Shown one piece after another: positions 56,223 to 64,000 of a stretch of DNA of 64,000 nt; within the stretch, counting starts at the first letter, position 1, and every line of letters starts with the position of its first letter. The translations under genes and the position numbers were made by a program. Origin of the DNA: Acinetobacter colistiniresistens. GTDB lineage: Bacteria; Pseudomonadota; Gammaproteobacteria; Pseudomonadales; Moraxellaceae. Below the pieces are notes generated by a model that had not been told where the DNA came from, ran no database searches, and saw only the letters and a list, made by a program, of their open reading frames with translations. The stretch spans positions 2,976,001 through 3,040,000 of the forward strand of contig NZ_CP102099.1 of NCBI RefSeq assembly GCF_024582815.1, given 5' to 3'.

Positions 56223-56955
56223 TCCGTTCTTTTTGCTCTATATAGCTTTCTGGGTATGGATCTTGTTCAATGACCTTACGGTATTCATATACAGACTCAA
56301 GTAACAAGTGATCTTTTTCACTTAGATAGCGACCTGGCAATAAGAAAACCTCTTGAGGGTCTTTAAATCCATACAAAGCAAAAATCTGTTCTGACTTTTC
56401 TGAAAAATGTTTTAATGAATTTGAAGCATTTTTAATAATAAAAATAAAATAAAATAAAATAGAGACTATCAACCAACTCAAAAAATCATCAAAAGAAAAA
56501 TCCCTCCCAAATAAAAGAATTAAAAGAAGGCCTATCACAGAAATAAAATACATCCATAACCCGCCTTTTCTTGCTGATATATTATGTTTTTTGATAGATG
56601 CTCCCATGCCAACCTGCATATGAAGCAAGCCTGTTTTAGGGCTCAATACTGAATAAAGCTCGTATAAGTTGTTTTCTAGCCGTCTTACAATGCAAATAAC
56701 ATACTCTTCCTGTTCGAATAGAGCACGATGAAATTGACCCACATAAACATTACCGCCTATTTCCAAAACAACGGACTTAACATGCAAACGACTACGTGAA
56801 GCGAGAAATACAGTTTGTGCAGACAATGAAACACTTTCTGCTACACCGCTTAGAATTGCTGACGCTGCAATTTGAGTATCACCAGACTTTCCAAATGCAC
56901 TTAAAGAGTCATCATAAATCTCTAATCTTTGAATGCGACCTTCTATCTTTTTCAT
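56215..56955 (-). CDS. Immunity-like membrane protein, subfamily B, copy 1
   Basis: 246 residues, frame intact. Residues 1-130 are a soluble domain (AILSGVAESVSLSAQTVFLA, VGQFHRALFEQEEYVICIVR, LSPKTGLLHMQVGMGASIKK), then hydrophobic helices (FISVIGLLLILLFG and WLIVSILFYFIFII) and a C-terminal segment with DPQEVFLLPGRYLSE and DPYPESYIEQKER. SPKTGLLHMQVGMG aligns with DPKSGLLYMIYEMG of subfamily A, so the two are distant relatives. The ATG overlaps the preceding gene (ATGA). Confidence 0.8.
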   Translation of the reverse strand: MKKIEGRIQRLEIYDDSLSAFGKSGDTQIAASAILSGVAESVSLSAQTVFLASRSRLHVKSVVLEIGGNVYVGQFHRALFEQEEYVICIVRRLENNLYELYSVLSPKTGLLHMQVGMGASIKKHNISARKGGLWMYFISVIGLLLILLFGRDFSFDDFLSWLIVSILFYFIFIIKNASNSLKHFSEKSEQIFALYGFKDPQEVFLLPGRYLSEKDHLLLESVYEYRKVIEQDPYPESYIEQKERNV

Positions 56956-57707
56956 TTCTTATCAAAATAATCCTCTGGGTAAGGATCTTTTCCTTTTAAA
57001 TTTTTTCTGTATTCCATGACACTAACATGTATACCATCCATATCAAGTAAACTTTTTTGGAAAAATCCTGACTTTTAGGGTTTTCAAAGCCTAATTTATT
57101 AAAAATTCTTTCTGATATTTTTGATAATGAGATTACAGAATTTCCAATTGTAATATAACCTAGCATAAATACAGTAGAAAAAATAAAGCAGCTTAAAAAT
57201 ATTATTCCGCCATATTTAATATAATCTCCACCACCACCATCTAAGAAATTTAAAAGAGAAAAAGTACAGAAAAGAAAAGAAAAAGAACTGACTTTATAGT
57301 ACTTACATATAGATTTTTAATGATCGTCCCATCTCATACATCATATAAAGCAAACCAGATTTAGGATCAATAATGGCATAGACCTGATAACGTCCATCTA
57401 CAGGCTTATCATTAATTACAGCGATCAGCTCATCATTTTCTTTAAAACGAGCGGTCGTAAATTGCCCCAATAAATAATGTCCTTCTATTTCCCCTGTAAA
57501 CGTGATGCCATCTTTAGCTTTACCTGCCATCACCAAAATAGGAGCACTGGTAAGTAATGAACTACTTTCAGCCAGTACACCGGCAAAAGCGGTGCCAGTT
57601 GCGATTCCTCCCACATTTTGATTTACGGGTATTTTGGATTTGGCTTTTTCTAAAGAATGGATTGGGCCTTCTACCAGTTTTAGGTTTAATTGTAGGCCAG
57701 TCATCAT
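56952..57707 (-). pseudogene. Immunity-like membrane protein, subfamily A, copy 3 (frame broken)
   Basis: ATG 57707 overlaps the stop of copy 2. The soluble domain matches the other A copies; the membrane and tail parts are the most divergent (VSTIKSVLFLFFSVLFLF, GNSVISLSKISERIFNKLGF). One added base at each of 57314-57318, 57252-57255 and 57061-57065 joins them and restores GKDPYPEDYFDKK with its stop at 56952. Divergence outside the N-terminal domain suggests a different effector partner or gene conversion of the first half. Confidence 0.66.
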
Positions 57708-58496
57708 TCATTAACTTTTTTCTTATCAAAATAATCTTCTGGATAAGGATCTTGGCCTTTAAATTTTTTCTATAACCCATAACACTAATGTTGATTCCAT
57801 CATTAATTAAATAATCATTGTAAAAATCCTGCTCTTTAGGATCATCAAAATCTAGTTTTTCAAATATCTGCTCTGACAATGTTCCAAAATTCTCATAGGA
57901 TTTTCTATAGCCAAAGTAATTAACAAATCCCATAACTGCAATCACAAGAAACAACCCAAAAAATCCCAAAGCATCAATTTTAAAAATAAATCCCATGAAT
58001 AGTTAAAATCAAAGATATAAAAAAGTAAAAGTACTATTGTCATTCCTCCCCAGCAAATAAGCGTAAAATAATAGGTTTGCATAATAATCGCTTTATAGCC
58101 TTTTTTTACTGAACGACCCATTTCATAGATCATATACAATAAGCCTGATTTAGGATCAAGAATGGCATAGACCTGATAACGCCCATCTACAGGCTTATCA
58201 TTAATTACAGCAATCAGTTGATCATTTTCTTTAAAACGAGCCGTTGTAAATTGCCCCAGTAAAGAATGTCCTTCTATTTCCCCAATAAACGTGATGCCAT
58301 CTTTAGCTTTACCTGCCATCACCAAAATAGGAGCACTGGTAAGTAATGAACTACTTTCAGCCAGCACACCAGCAAAAGCAGTGCCTGCTGCAATTCCACC
58401 CACATTCTGATTTATAGGAATTTTAGACTTGGCTTTTTCTAGAGAATGGATTGGGCCATCTACCAGTTTTAGATTTAATTGTAGACCGGTCATCAT
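57704..58496 (-). pseudogene. Immunity-like membrane protein, subfamily A, copy 2 (frame broken)
   Basis: ATG 58496 overlaps the stop of copy 1 (ATGA). MMTGLQLNLKLVDGPIHSLEK and the rest of the soluble domain are almost the same as copies 1 and 3. Added bases at 57982-57986 and 57758-57760 restore FVNYFGYRKSYENFGTLSEQ and the end GQDPYPEDYFDKKKVNE. About 264 residues when corrected. Confidence 0.7.
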
Positions 58497-59284
58497 TCAC
58501 TAACTTTTTGCTTATCAAAATAATCTTCTGGATAAGGGTCTTGACCTTTTAACTTATTACGATATTTCATTACACTAATCTGAACACCTTCATCCGTTAA
58601 AAATTCATTATAAAAATCCTGTTCCTCTGGACATTCAAAACCAATTTTTTCAAATATTTGCTCTGATAATGTTCCAAAATTTTCATAGGATTTACGAAAC
58701 GCAAAATAATTAACAAAAGTAGAAAAAACAATTGATATAACTAACATAATTAAAATGAAAGAAATTAACTTAAAGAAAGTTTCTAAACTGTAAGAAAAAT
58801 CAAATATAAAGAAAAGTAAAAATATAAAAGAAATAAAAACCCATGAAATTAAAGAAAAATAGAATATCTGCTTGATAATGGCTTTATAACCCATTTTTAT
58901 TGAACGACCCATTTCATAGATCATATACAATAAGCCAGATTTAGGATCAATAATTGCATAAACTTGATGTCGTCCATCTACAGGCTTGTCATTAATTACA
59001 GCGATCAGTTCATCATTTTCTTTAAAACGAGCCGTCGTAAATTGACCTAGTAAAGAATGTCCTTCTATTTCCCCTGTAAACGTGATGCCATCTTTAGCTT
59101 TACCTGCCAACACCAAAATAGGGGCACTGGTAAGTAACGAACTACTTTCAGCCAGTACACCTGCAAAAGCAGTTCCAGCGGCAATTCCACCTACATTTTG
59201 ATTTACGGGTATTTTGGACTTGGCTTTTTCTAAAGAATGGATCGGGCCTTCTACCAGTTTTAAATTTAACTTTAAATCTTTCAT
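58493..59284 (-). CDS. Immunity-like membrane protein, subfamily A, copy 1
   Basis: 263 residues, frame intact, directly abutting the effector stop codon. Soluble residues 1-130 with glycine/alanine-rich GGIAAGTAFAGVLAESSSLL and GQFTTARFKENDELIAVIND; two to three membrane helices at about 145-205; then FRKSYENFGTLSEQIFEKIGF and GQDPYPEDYFDKQK. Position right after a VasX-like pore-forming effector makes it the prime candidate for the cognate immunity protein, acting in the inner membrane. No named family was recognised. Confidence 0.8.
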   Translation of the reverse strand: MKDLKLNLKLVEGPIHSLEKAKSKIPVNQNVGGIAAGTAFAGVLAESSSLLTSAPILVLAGKAKDGITFTGEIEGHSLLGQFTTARFKENDELIAVINDKPVDGRHQVYAIIDPKSGLLYMIYEMGRSIKMGYKAIIKQIFYFSLISWVFISFIFLLFFIFDFSYSLETFFKLISFILIMLVISIVFSTFVNYFAFRKSYENFGTLSEQIFEKIGFECPEEQDFYNEFLTDEGVQISVMKYRNKLKGQDPYPEDYFDKQKVSE

Positions 59285-62062
59285 TTAGACACTCACCACC
59301 GCACTGTTAAACTCTTTTTCTTCTTCTTTAATATCTTTAAACGGACTTTCAGCACTTGTTTTTAATCGAAAAGCACACTTCTGACACCAGTCTTGCATTG
59401 CATTGTCCAAAACATAATTTTTTAAATAAATTTCGAGCACCACTAAAGCAATACCTGCAACACTCAAAATAGCACCAACTCTTATAGCACTTATACTTAA
59501 AAATGCTCGCCCTAGCATATAACGGTCAATAGAATAATAAAGCGAACTATTTCTCATTAACGGTAGGTTTAAAAGTGCATTGAAACCCACACCAAAAGTA
59601 AATAATGAATTGAATACCTTTAAACCACTTAGAACTATAGCATATGGATTTCCTTCATTTTTTGCTTTTACACTACCTTTCACATCAATAATAAATGAAA
59701 CGATTGCTCCTGCAATCGCAAAAGATGCACCACACTTAGCAATATAAGCGGCACGCTCTGCAAAAGAAAACTTCTCCATCGAACTGCTACCCACTTCCAA
59801 AATAGCAGCAGTTGTCGCCATCATACCCGACATATACGACAGTGCATTATCTACCGATGGATCATTATTAAATTTAGAAACCTGTGTTCCAAAGTTAATT
59901 AACTCAAATATTGCAACCACACCAGATACACGCAAACCTGCACTTGGTGAGCTATTTGCAATAATCCGATCAATTTGTTTTGCAGCTTTACTTGGGTTGG
60001 TCGCGGCTGAAGAATACTTTTTCCAGTTGTTCTGTACCATTTCAGGTGTCAGTTTAATCCGACCCGTTAAAGTCTGAACTGGAATAAGATAATACAGCGA
60101 GTTCTTTGCAACATGCTCAACCAATGCCCCACTATGAGCAAAGGTATAAAACGTTAAGCGTCCAAGTTTTTTTGCAAATTCTGAGTCTGGCGTATATTTC
60201 ATACTCCATTTCACTGCACTTTGAGTCAGTTCAGACATCCAGTAGAACGTTTTTAATAGGCTAAACTTTTGCCCATGTAACATATAACCATTATTGGTTT
60301 TATCTGCTGCCCATTCTTGCCAAGCTTTATCCGCAGCAACAAATGCAGCAATTACAGTTTTGGTCGCATTTTGTCCGTCATCCCAAGATATATCGATAAT
60401 GCTTGGTGCAGCTGTATTATATTTATTTTTTAAACTTTCTTGGTTATAACAAATTGCGCGCATATAAATGTTTTCTTTCGCAATTTTTTCTACCCCTAAC
60501 CAAGTTTCAAGTAATGCTTGCCCACTTGGAACTCCACTCATGCCATTGATCATATCCATGGCATGAACATAGAAAATATTTCCATAAGGAACTTGCACTT
60601 GATCATCATATGCATGCAGCGCATTGATCACAGCTTTAGATAACAACCATTTAATATGATCATTTGCAACGGCTCGCGCCCCCGCCAGCCCTTTCTCGAT
60701 TAACTCATTTACAGTCGTGTCAAATTTTGATTTTGCATCCACATCTAGATTTATTTTATATTTCTCATTCCAGATTTTCTGACCTTGATCTTTACTTAAA
60801 GTTCCCATGTCTTGATTAAAGATACCTTTAGACGGTTGTTGTCTCTGTTGAACCTGACGTAATAATCGTTCTTGCTCTTCTTTTGACTTTCTCTTGTATA
60901 TTTTTTCTAATTCATAAGTAATATCATCTGCATCCGTTAAATTCTTTGGCAACTCATCCATTAAGGTATATAAAGCTAAGTCTTTTGTGATCTGAGTATT
61001 AAATTGGTTACGTTCATTTAACAATTTATTTTCTAAACAAACCTTTATACTATCAATACATTGAGAGCTATGTAATTTATGTTCATTAGAGAACAAACCG
61101 TCTTTCTTTGCCAGATACTCCATCACATTTTTAAATTCAGAATTACGCAATGAATTTAACTTTCTCGTAATACCAACTGGATCATACAATGCCATGCAAG
61201 CAAGTGAGTTTGGTTCATTTTTAAATTTATTCAGCGTTGCATTAATACGGTTTTCACCAAAACTCTTTATATTATAAACCGTAGTTTTAAACTGGCCAGC
61301 TGCAATACAATGCTCTTGTGTACTTCCAGCACTGATTAAAACTTTCTGCCATTTCCCTTCTGTTACGAACTTCTCTGCATTTTTTTCATATTCACTCAGC
61401 TTTGCCTTACTCATAGGCACATGCGTATGAATGATATACGCAATTTTGGCTTCATCTTTAGGATTGCTTTCTACCGCAATGACAGAAGAATTAAAGTTGT
61501 GTCCAGCACCTTTACAAGCAAATTCAGGCACGCTTTTTGGGGCTTCTTTACCTACAGGGAAATACGATAAATGTCCTTTCGGGGTAACTAAATAACCTGC
61601 CCACTCCAAAGCTCCAGATGCCCGTTTTACTAAACGGTATATATATCCAGTATCAATCATTTCAACGGCATATTTAAAATGGTTTAACTGGATCTCTTTT
61701 ACATTTTTTCCTAAAGTTGCAGGCAAAGCAGGTGCATTGCCACTGACCACCGTATAACGTAAAGGTAAAATATTAAAACCCATTTTACGACAAAAGTTAG
61801 AACATTCCTTTTGTGCTTGCCCTGCACTATTGTTCTGTACATTTGCAGCAGTAGACTGCTTAGCAGACTTGGCAATTTCACTTTGTTCTATTTTTTTATT
61901 TACGTCTTTAGCAACTGTAGGTATACGCATATCACCAACAGGCTGAGTTTGTCCGAGCTTAGGAATTTGAGCTTGCTTTTGTTTTTGCTGTTGAATTATC
62001 TCATTGAATTTTGAGTTGGACGCATTGGGTGCTTTAAGATTTGCTTGTTGATTTGTTGTCAT
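59285..62062 (-). CDS. T6SS effector, VasX-like toxin
   Basis: 925 residues. Residues 1-85 are a Gln/Lys-rich tail (FNEIIQQQKQKQAQIPKLGQ). Residues about 90-240 match the VasX N-terminal region (MGFNILPLRYTVVSG, MIDTGYIYRLVKRASGALEWAGYLVTPKG). A long helical middle follows, then at least three hydrophobic helices in the last 230 residues (ASFAIAGAIVSFIIDV, VFNSLFTFGVGFNALL, VGAILSVAGIALVVLEIYL). VasX of Vibrio permeabilises target inner membranes, and the C-terminal helices suggest a similar colicin-like action. Encoded between the adaptor and immunity genes. Confidence 0.85.
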   Translation of the reverse strand: MTTNQQANLKAPNASNSKFNEIIQQQKQKQAQIPKLGQTQPVGDMRIPTVAKDVNKKIEQSEIAKSAKQSTAANVQNNSAGQAQKECSNFCRKMGFNILPLRYTVVSGNAPALPATLGKNVKEIQLNHFKYAVEMIDTGYIYRLVKRASGALEWAGYLVTPKGHLSYFPVGKEAPKSVPEFACKGAGHNFNSSVIAVESNPKDEAKIAYIIHTHVPMSKAKLSEYEKNAEKFVTEGKWQKVLISAGSTQEHCIAAGQFKTTVYNIKSFGENRINATLNKFKNEPNSLACMALYDPVGITRKLNSLRNSEFKNVMEYLAKKDGLFSNEHKLHSSQCIDSIKVCLENKLLNERNQFNTQITKDLALYTLMDELPKNLTDADDITYELEKIYKRKSKEEQERLLRQVQQRQQPSKGIFNQDMGTLSKDQGQKIWNEKYKINLDVDAKSKFDTTVNELIEKGLAGARAVANDHIKWLLSKAVINALHAYDDQVQVPYGNIFYVHAMDMINGMSGVPSGQALLETWLGVEKIAKENIYMRAICYNQESLKNKYNTAAPSIIDISWDDGQNATKTVIAAFVAADKAWQEWAADKTNNGYMLHGQKFSLLKTFYWMSELTQSAVKWSMKYTPDSEFAKKLGRLTFYTFAHSGALVEHVAKNSLYYLIPVQTLTGRIKLTPEMVQNNWKKYSSAATNPSKAAKQIDRIIANSSPSAGLRVSGVVAIFELINFGTQVSKFNNDPSVDNALSYMSGMMATTAAILEVGSSSMEKFSFAERAAYIAKCGASFAIAGAIVSFIIDVKGSVKAKNEGNPYAIVLSGLKVFNSLFTFGVGFNALLNLPLMRNSSLYYSIDRYMLGRAFLSISAIRVGAILSVAGIALVVLEIYLKNYVLDNAMQDWCQKCAFRLKTSAESPFKDIKEEEKEFNSAVVSV

Positions 62063-62070
62063 ATCACACC

Positions 62071-63015
62071 TTATACATTTAAATCTTTTTGAATAACTAA
62101 ATAAGCATCAGATTTCAGATAGTCCATAGCCTCTGAAAATGAGAGCTCGCCCTGCACACAATGTTCATAAAGAATATCCGTGACCAAAGGATGAGTCATA
62201 AAATCCTTATGAATAATTTGCCCATACAAACCATAAGTGACGAGATCTAAATTATTTTCTAGTCCATAAACTTTGTATGCCTGTAGTAACGTTTTATGAA
62301 TCTCTACGGGGCGTAATTTTGAAACATCGACGTCTTTAAAATCATTCAGCTGTTGGAATACACTATTTGCTATTTCAACCAGATCTAATGCGACCGATTG
62401 AGATTGATCCAGAGAACGGAGAGCTAATGTTTTAATTTGAGCGCGTTCTTCCTGAGATTCGATGCTATAGAAGCCAGTAGGATGTAAAAAATGCCATGCT
62501 GCAAAGCTATCCAATAAACTCAATAAATTTTTTTCTTCTAAAATATCATTTAAGTAGATCAATACTCGTGGATCATACCAACGGAATAAAATTTTCCGTC
62601 CCTGATCAAACACAACCAACTTATTTCTTATCTGATCTCTTAACTCCTCAAGAGATTCTGTTTTTGATGCACCAAAGCCATGTACAAAGTAACAGTCATT
62701 GGTCATATCTTTATTGCGCAATAAGTTTAGCAACACATCATCTTTTACTTGCTCAAATACCCTTTGATCATCAATACGTATCAAAAAAAGATTAGATGTT
62801 TCCATATCCTTTTTGATTGCTAAGGGAATATAAGCAATGTTCTTTTTCGCTAAGGCATTGACCACATCATCAAAAATTGAAGGATTTAAGGTGCTATCCA
62901 ATAAAAAGATAAGATGTCCATATTGAGTTAAAAGTTTTAAACACTGCTGTTCTAACTGAGCACGATGATTCTGTTCAGGATCATTTTGAACAGCTATAAA
63001 AACCGATAAACTCAT
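62071..63015 (-). CDS. DUF4123 adaptor (T6SS effector chaperone)
   Basis: 314 residues from ATG 63015, which overlaps the vgrG stop (ATGA). DUF4123 covers residues 20-140 (IFLLDSTLNPSIFDDVVN-like N-terminal strand, FLIRIDDQRVFEQV, GKILFRWYDPRVLIYL). The C-terminal half is helical. DUF4123 proteins (Tap-1/TEC) load a specific effector onto VgrG. The genes vgrG, adaptor and effector run in the standard order. Confidence 0.9.
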   Translation of the reverse strand: MSLSVFIAVQNDPEQNHRAQLEQQCLKLLTQYGHLIFLLDSTLNPSIFDDVVNALAKKNIAYIPLAIKKDMETSNLFLIRIDDQRVFEQVKDDVLLNLLRNKDMTNDCYFVHGFGASKTESLEELRDQIRNKLVVFDQGRKILFRWYDPRVLIYLNDILEEKNLLSLLDSFAAWHFLHPTGFYSIESQEERAQIKTLALRSLDQSQSVALDLVEIANSVFQQLNDFKDVDVSKLRPVEIHKTLLQAYKVYGLENNLDLVTYGLYGQIIHKDFMTHPLVTDILYEHCVQGELSFSEAMDYLKSDAYLVIQKDLNV

Positions 63016-64000
63016 GATAAGTCTACCTTTGCAGAACCATTTTGAGCTGCCTGTGTCTGCTTCGCAGAACAATCTGGTAAATCAATTGCAGGTACATTTA
63101 CGGACGCCCCACCCATAAACAAATGCTGCCCTGCTTTCACCTCAAACTTGCCGCCTGTGGTTGGAAAAATCCCCGAACCATTCAGCTTGAGTTCAGATGT
63201 ATCCCCTTTAAAAACGATCTCTTTTGGACTGATAATCTCAATCCGATCTTCGGTCGAAATAATCTGAATCCCTTGCTTGGCAAGAAAGTCCATCCCTTCG
63301 GCCTGAGCCAGCATCTCAAATTTGCCTTTGGCCGCAACTTGTTTGATACCACCTTGTGCAGCAAAAAGACTGGCTTTACCACTGACATGTGCTACTAAAT
63401 TTTTTTGTGTGCTTAGATTAATACTGTCACCAGCAAACTGATTGATCTGCCCATCTGCAGATAAATGAATATCTTCATTGGTGCTCAGCCCAATACCTGC
63501 TGGCGAACTAAGCAACAACATCGCTTGATTAAACTTGGCTATATCAGACTCAATTTCTTCAGCAAAAGCTTTCAATTGTTCCAGTGATTCAATCTCATCA
63601 GTCTGTTGGTTCTTGGCTACTTCACTTAAGGCCATGGCATTGTTTTGATTGCCCTCTAGCTGCTGTTTAGCAACTTGGGCATCCAGATGCTCACCTTGGG
63701 CTTGATCCTGTTTATGTGTGGAAAGCAGCAAACCCTCGCCTGCACGGACTGCACCCCACTGGTCGGTGCGCAGTTCAAAACCTTCACCGCGGTCTTCACT
63801 TTCGGCTTTGTCTTTAGGGTGGCTGAGTTTCCCAAGGTTCAGTTGACTGGCCGCATGGCTACTTTGCAACTGGGCACTGATCTGACCTGTGGTGTCATCA
63901 AAGCGCAGTTGGTTAAAGCCTTCACCTTGGTACTCTTTAGATTTGATCCCTGCCAGTTTCTTGGTGTCTGGCAGCTTGCCTGCGTTGTCAAACTTGGTCG
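63012..64000 (-). CDS. vgrG: T6SS spike protein VgrG (C-terminal part, runs off the window)
   Basis: The open frame enters from position 64000 and ends at 63012, at least 329 residues. It contains LRFDDTTGQISAQL and SHAASQLNLGKLSHPKDKAE, characteristic of Acinetobacter VgrG, then the DUF2345 region of regular beta-helix repeats (NEDIHLSADGQINQFAGDSI, IEIISPKEIVFKGDTSELKL). The gp27/gp5 N-terminal part lies beyond the edge. The C-terminal tail (ASVNVPAIDLPDCSAKQTQ) probably binds the adaptor-effector pair. Confidence 0.93.
   Translation of the reverse strand, partial: TKFDNAGKLPDTKKLAGIKSKEYQGEGFNQLRFDDTTGQISAQLQSSHAASQLNLGKLSHPKDKAESEDRGEGFELRTDQWGAVRAGEGLLLSTHKQDQAQGEHLDAQVAKQQLEGNQNNAMALSEVAKNQQTDEIESLEQLKAFAEEIESDIAKFNQAMLLLSSPAGIGLSTNEDIHLSADGQINQFAGDSINLSTQKNLVAHVSGKASLFAAQGGIKQVAAKGKFEMLAQAEGMDFLAKQGIQIISTEDRIEIISPKEIVFKGDTSELKLNGSGIFPTTGGKFEVKAGQHLFMGGASVNVPAIDLPDCSAKQTQAAQNGSAKVDLS

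Noticed and set aside
1..64000. CRISPR arrays, insertion sequences, integrases or phage genes
   Set aside because: No spaced direct-repeat array, transposase, or integrase motif was found anywhere, including the edges of the RiPP island.

Overview
The window is chromosomal DNA of an Acinetobacter-like gammaproteobacterium (Moraxellaceae). Grounds: the divergent alkB/alkR alkane hydroxylase pair, a VgrG-DUF4123-effector type VI block of Acinetobacter style, E. coli-type QueF, and moderate-to-low GC with AT-rich accessory islands. This is judged from gene content by eye, not from a database search.

Layout. 1-5.2 kb: AraC regulator with a PaiB-like flavoprotein, prfA-prmC, and two small envelope proteins. 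5.4-10.3 kb (all minus strand): a compact RiPP locus made of a 33-residue precursor peptide, a YcaO cyclodehydratase-family enzyme, TfuA, a MoaD/ThiS-like sulfur carrier, an E1-rhodanese protein and an MFS exporter, followed by about 0.5 kb of very AT-rich DNA. The right edge abuts a 5'-truncated trhP (yegQ). 11.3-22.6 kb: a guanidine module, with an ABC transporter, a 2-oxoglutarate oxygenase, an unknown protein, a substrate-binding lipoprotein, a NikR-fold regulator, a urea/guanidine carboxylase and two DUF1989 subunits behind a guanidine-I (ykkC) riboswitch. 22.7-51 kb: mostly core genes (glyA, exonuclease, tRNA-Arg, ABC exporter, queF, mrdB, mltB, rlpA, sthA, lipA, KAS III, hrpA, ahpC, alkB/alkR, ahpF, GST). 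51-54.6 kb: a large secreted nuclease and trmB. 54.6-64 kb: a T6SS cassette read leftward, vgrG - DUF4123 adaptor - VasX-like effector - six tandem membrane immunity-like genes of two related subfamilies.

How the parts work together. In the RiPP locus the rhodanese and E1 domains can charge the C-terminal Gly-Gly of the MoaD-like protein as a thiocarboxylate. TfuA is known to hydrolyse such carriers for YcaO-catalysed backbone thioamidation, so the predicted product is a thioamidated peptide exported by the MFS protein. In the guanidine module three transcription units share one operator design (two GTAATAC-type half-sites exactly 21 bp apart), probably read by the local NikR-like regulator, which lacks most nickel ligands. 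The carboxylase operon carries the riboswitch as a second control.

Sequence quality. Many accessory genes (exporter, E1, MoaD-like protein, four immunity genes) and ahpF have broken frames. I could restore each frame by adding one base to a homopolymer run, about 23 times and always in the same direction. That points to homopolymer under-calling in the assembly rather than biological decay, so these genes may be intact in the organism. The truncated trhP and the in-frame stop near 43.25 kb are not explained this way.
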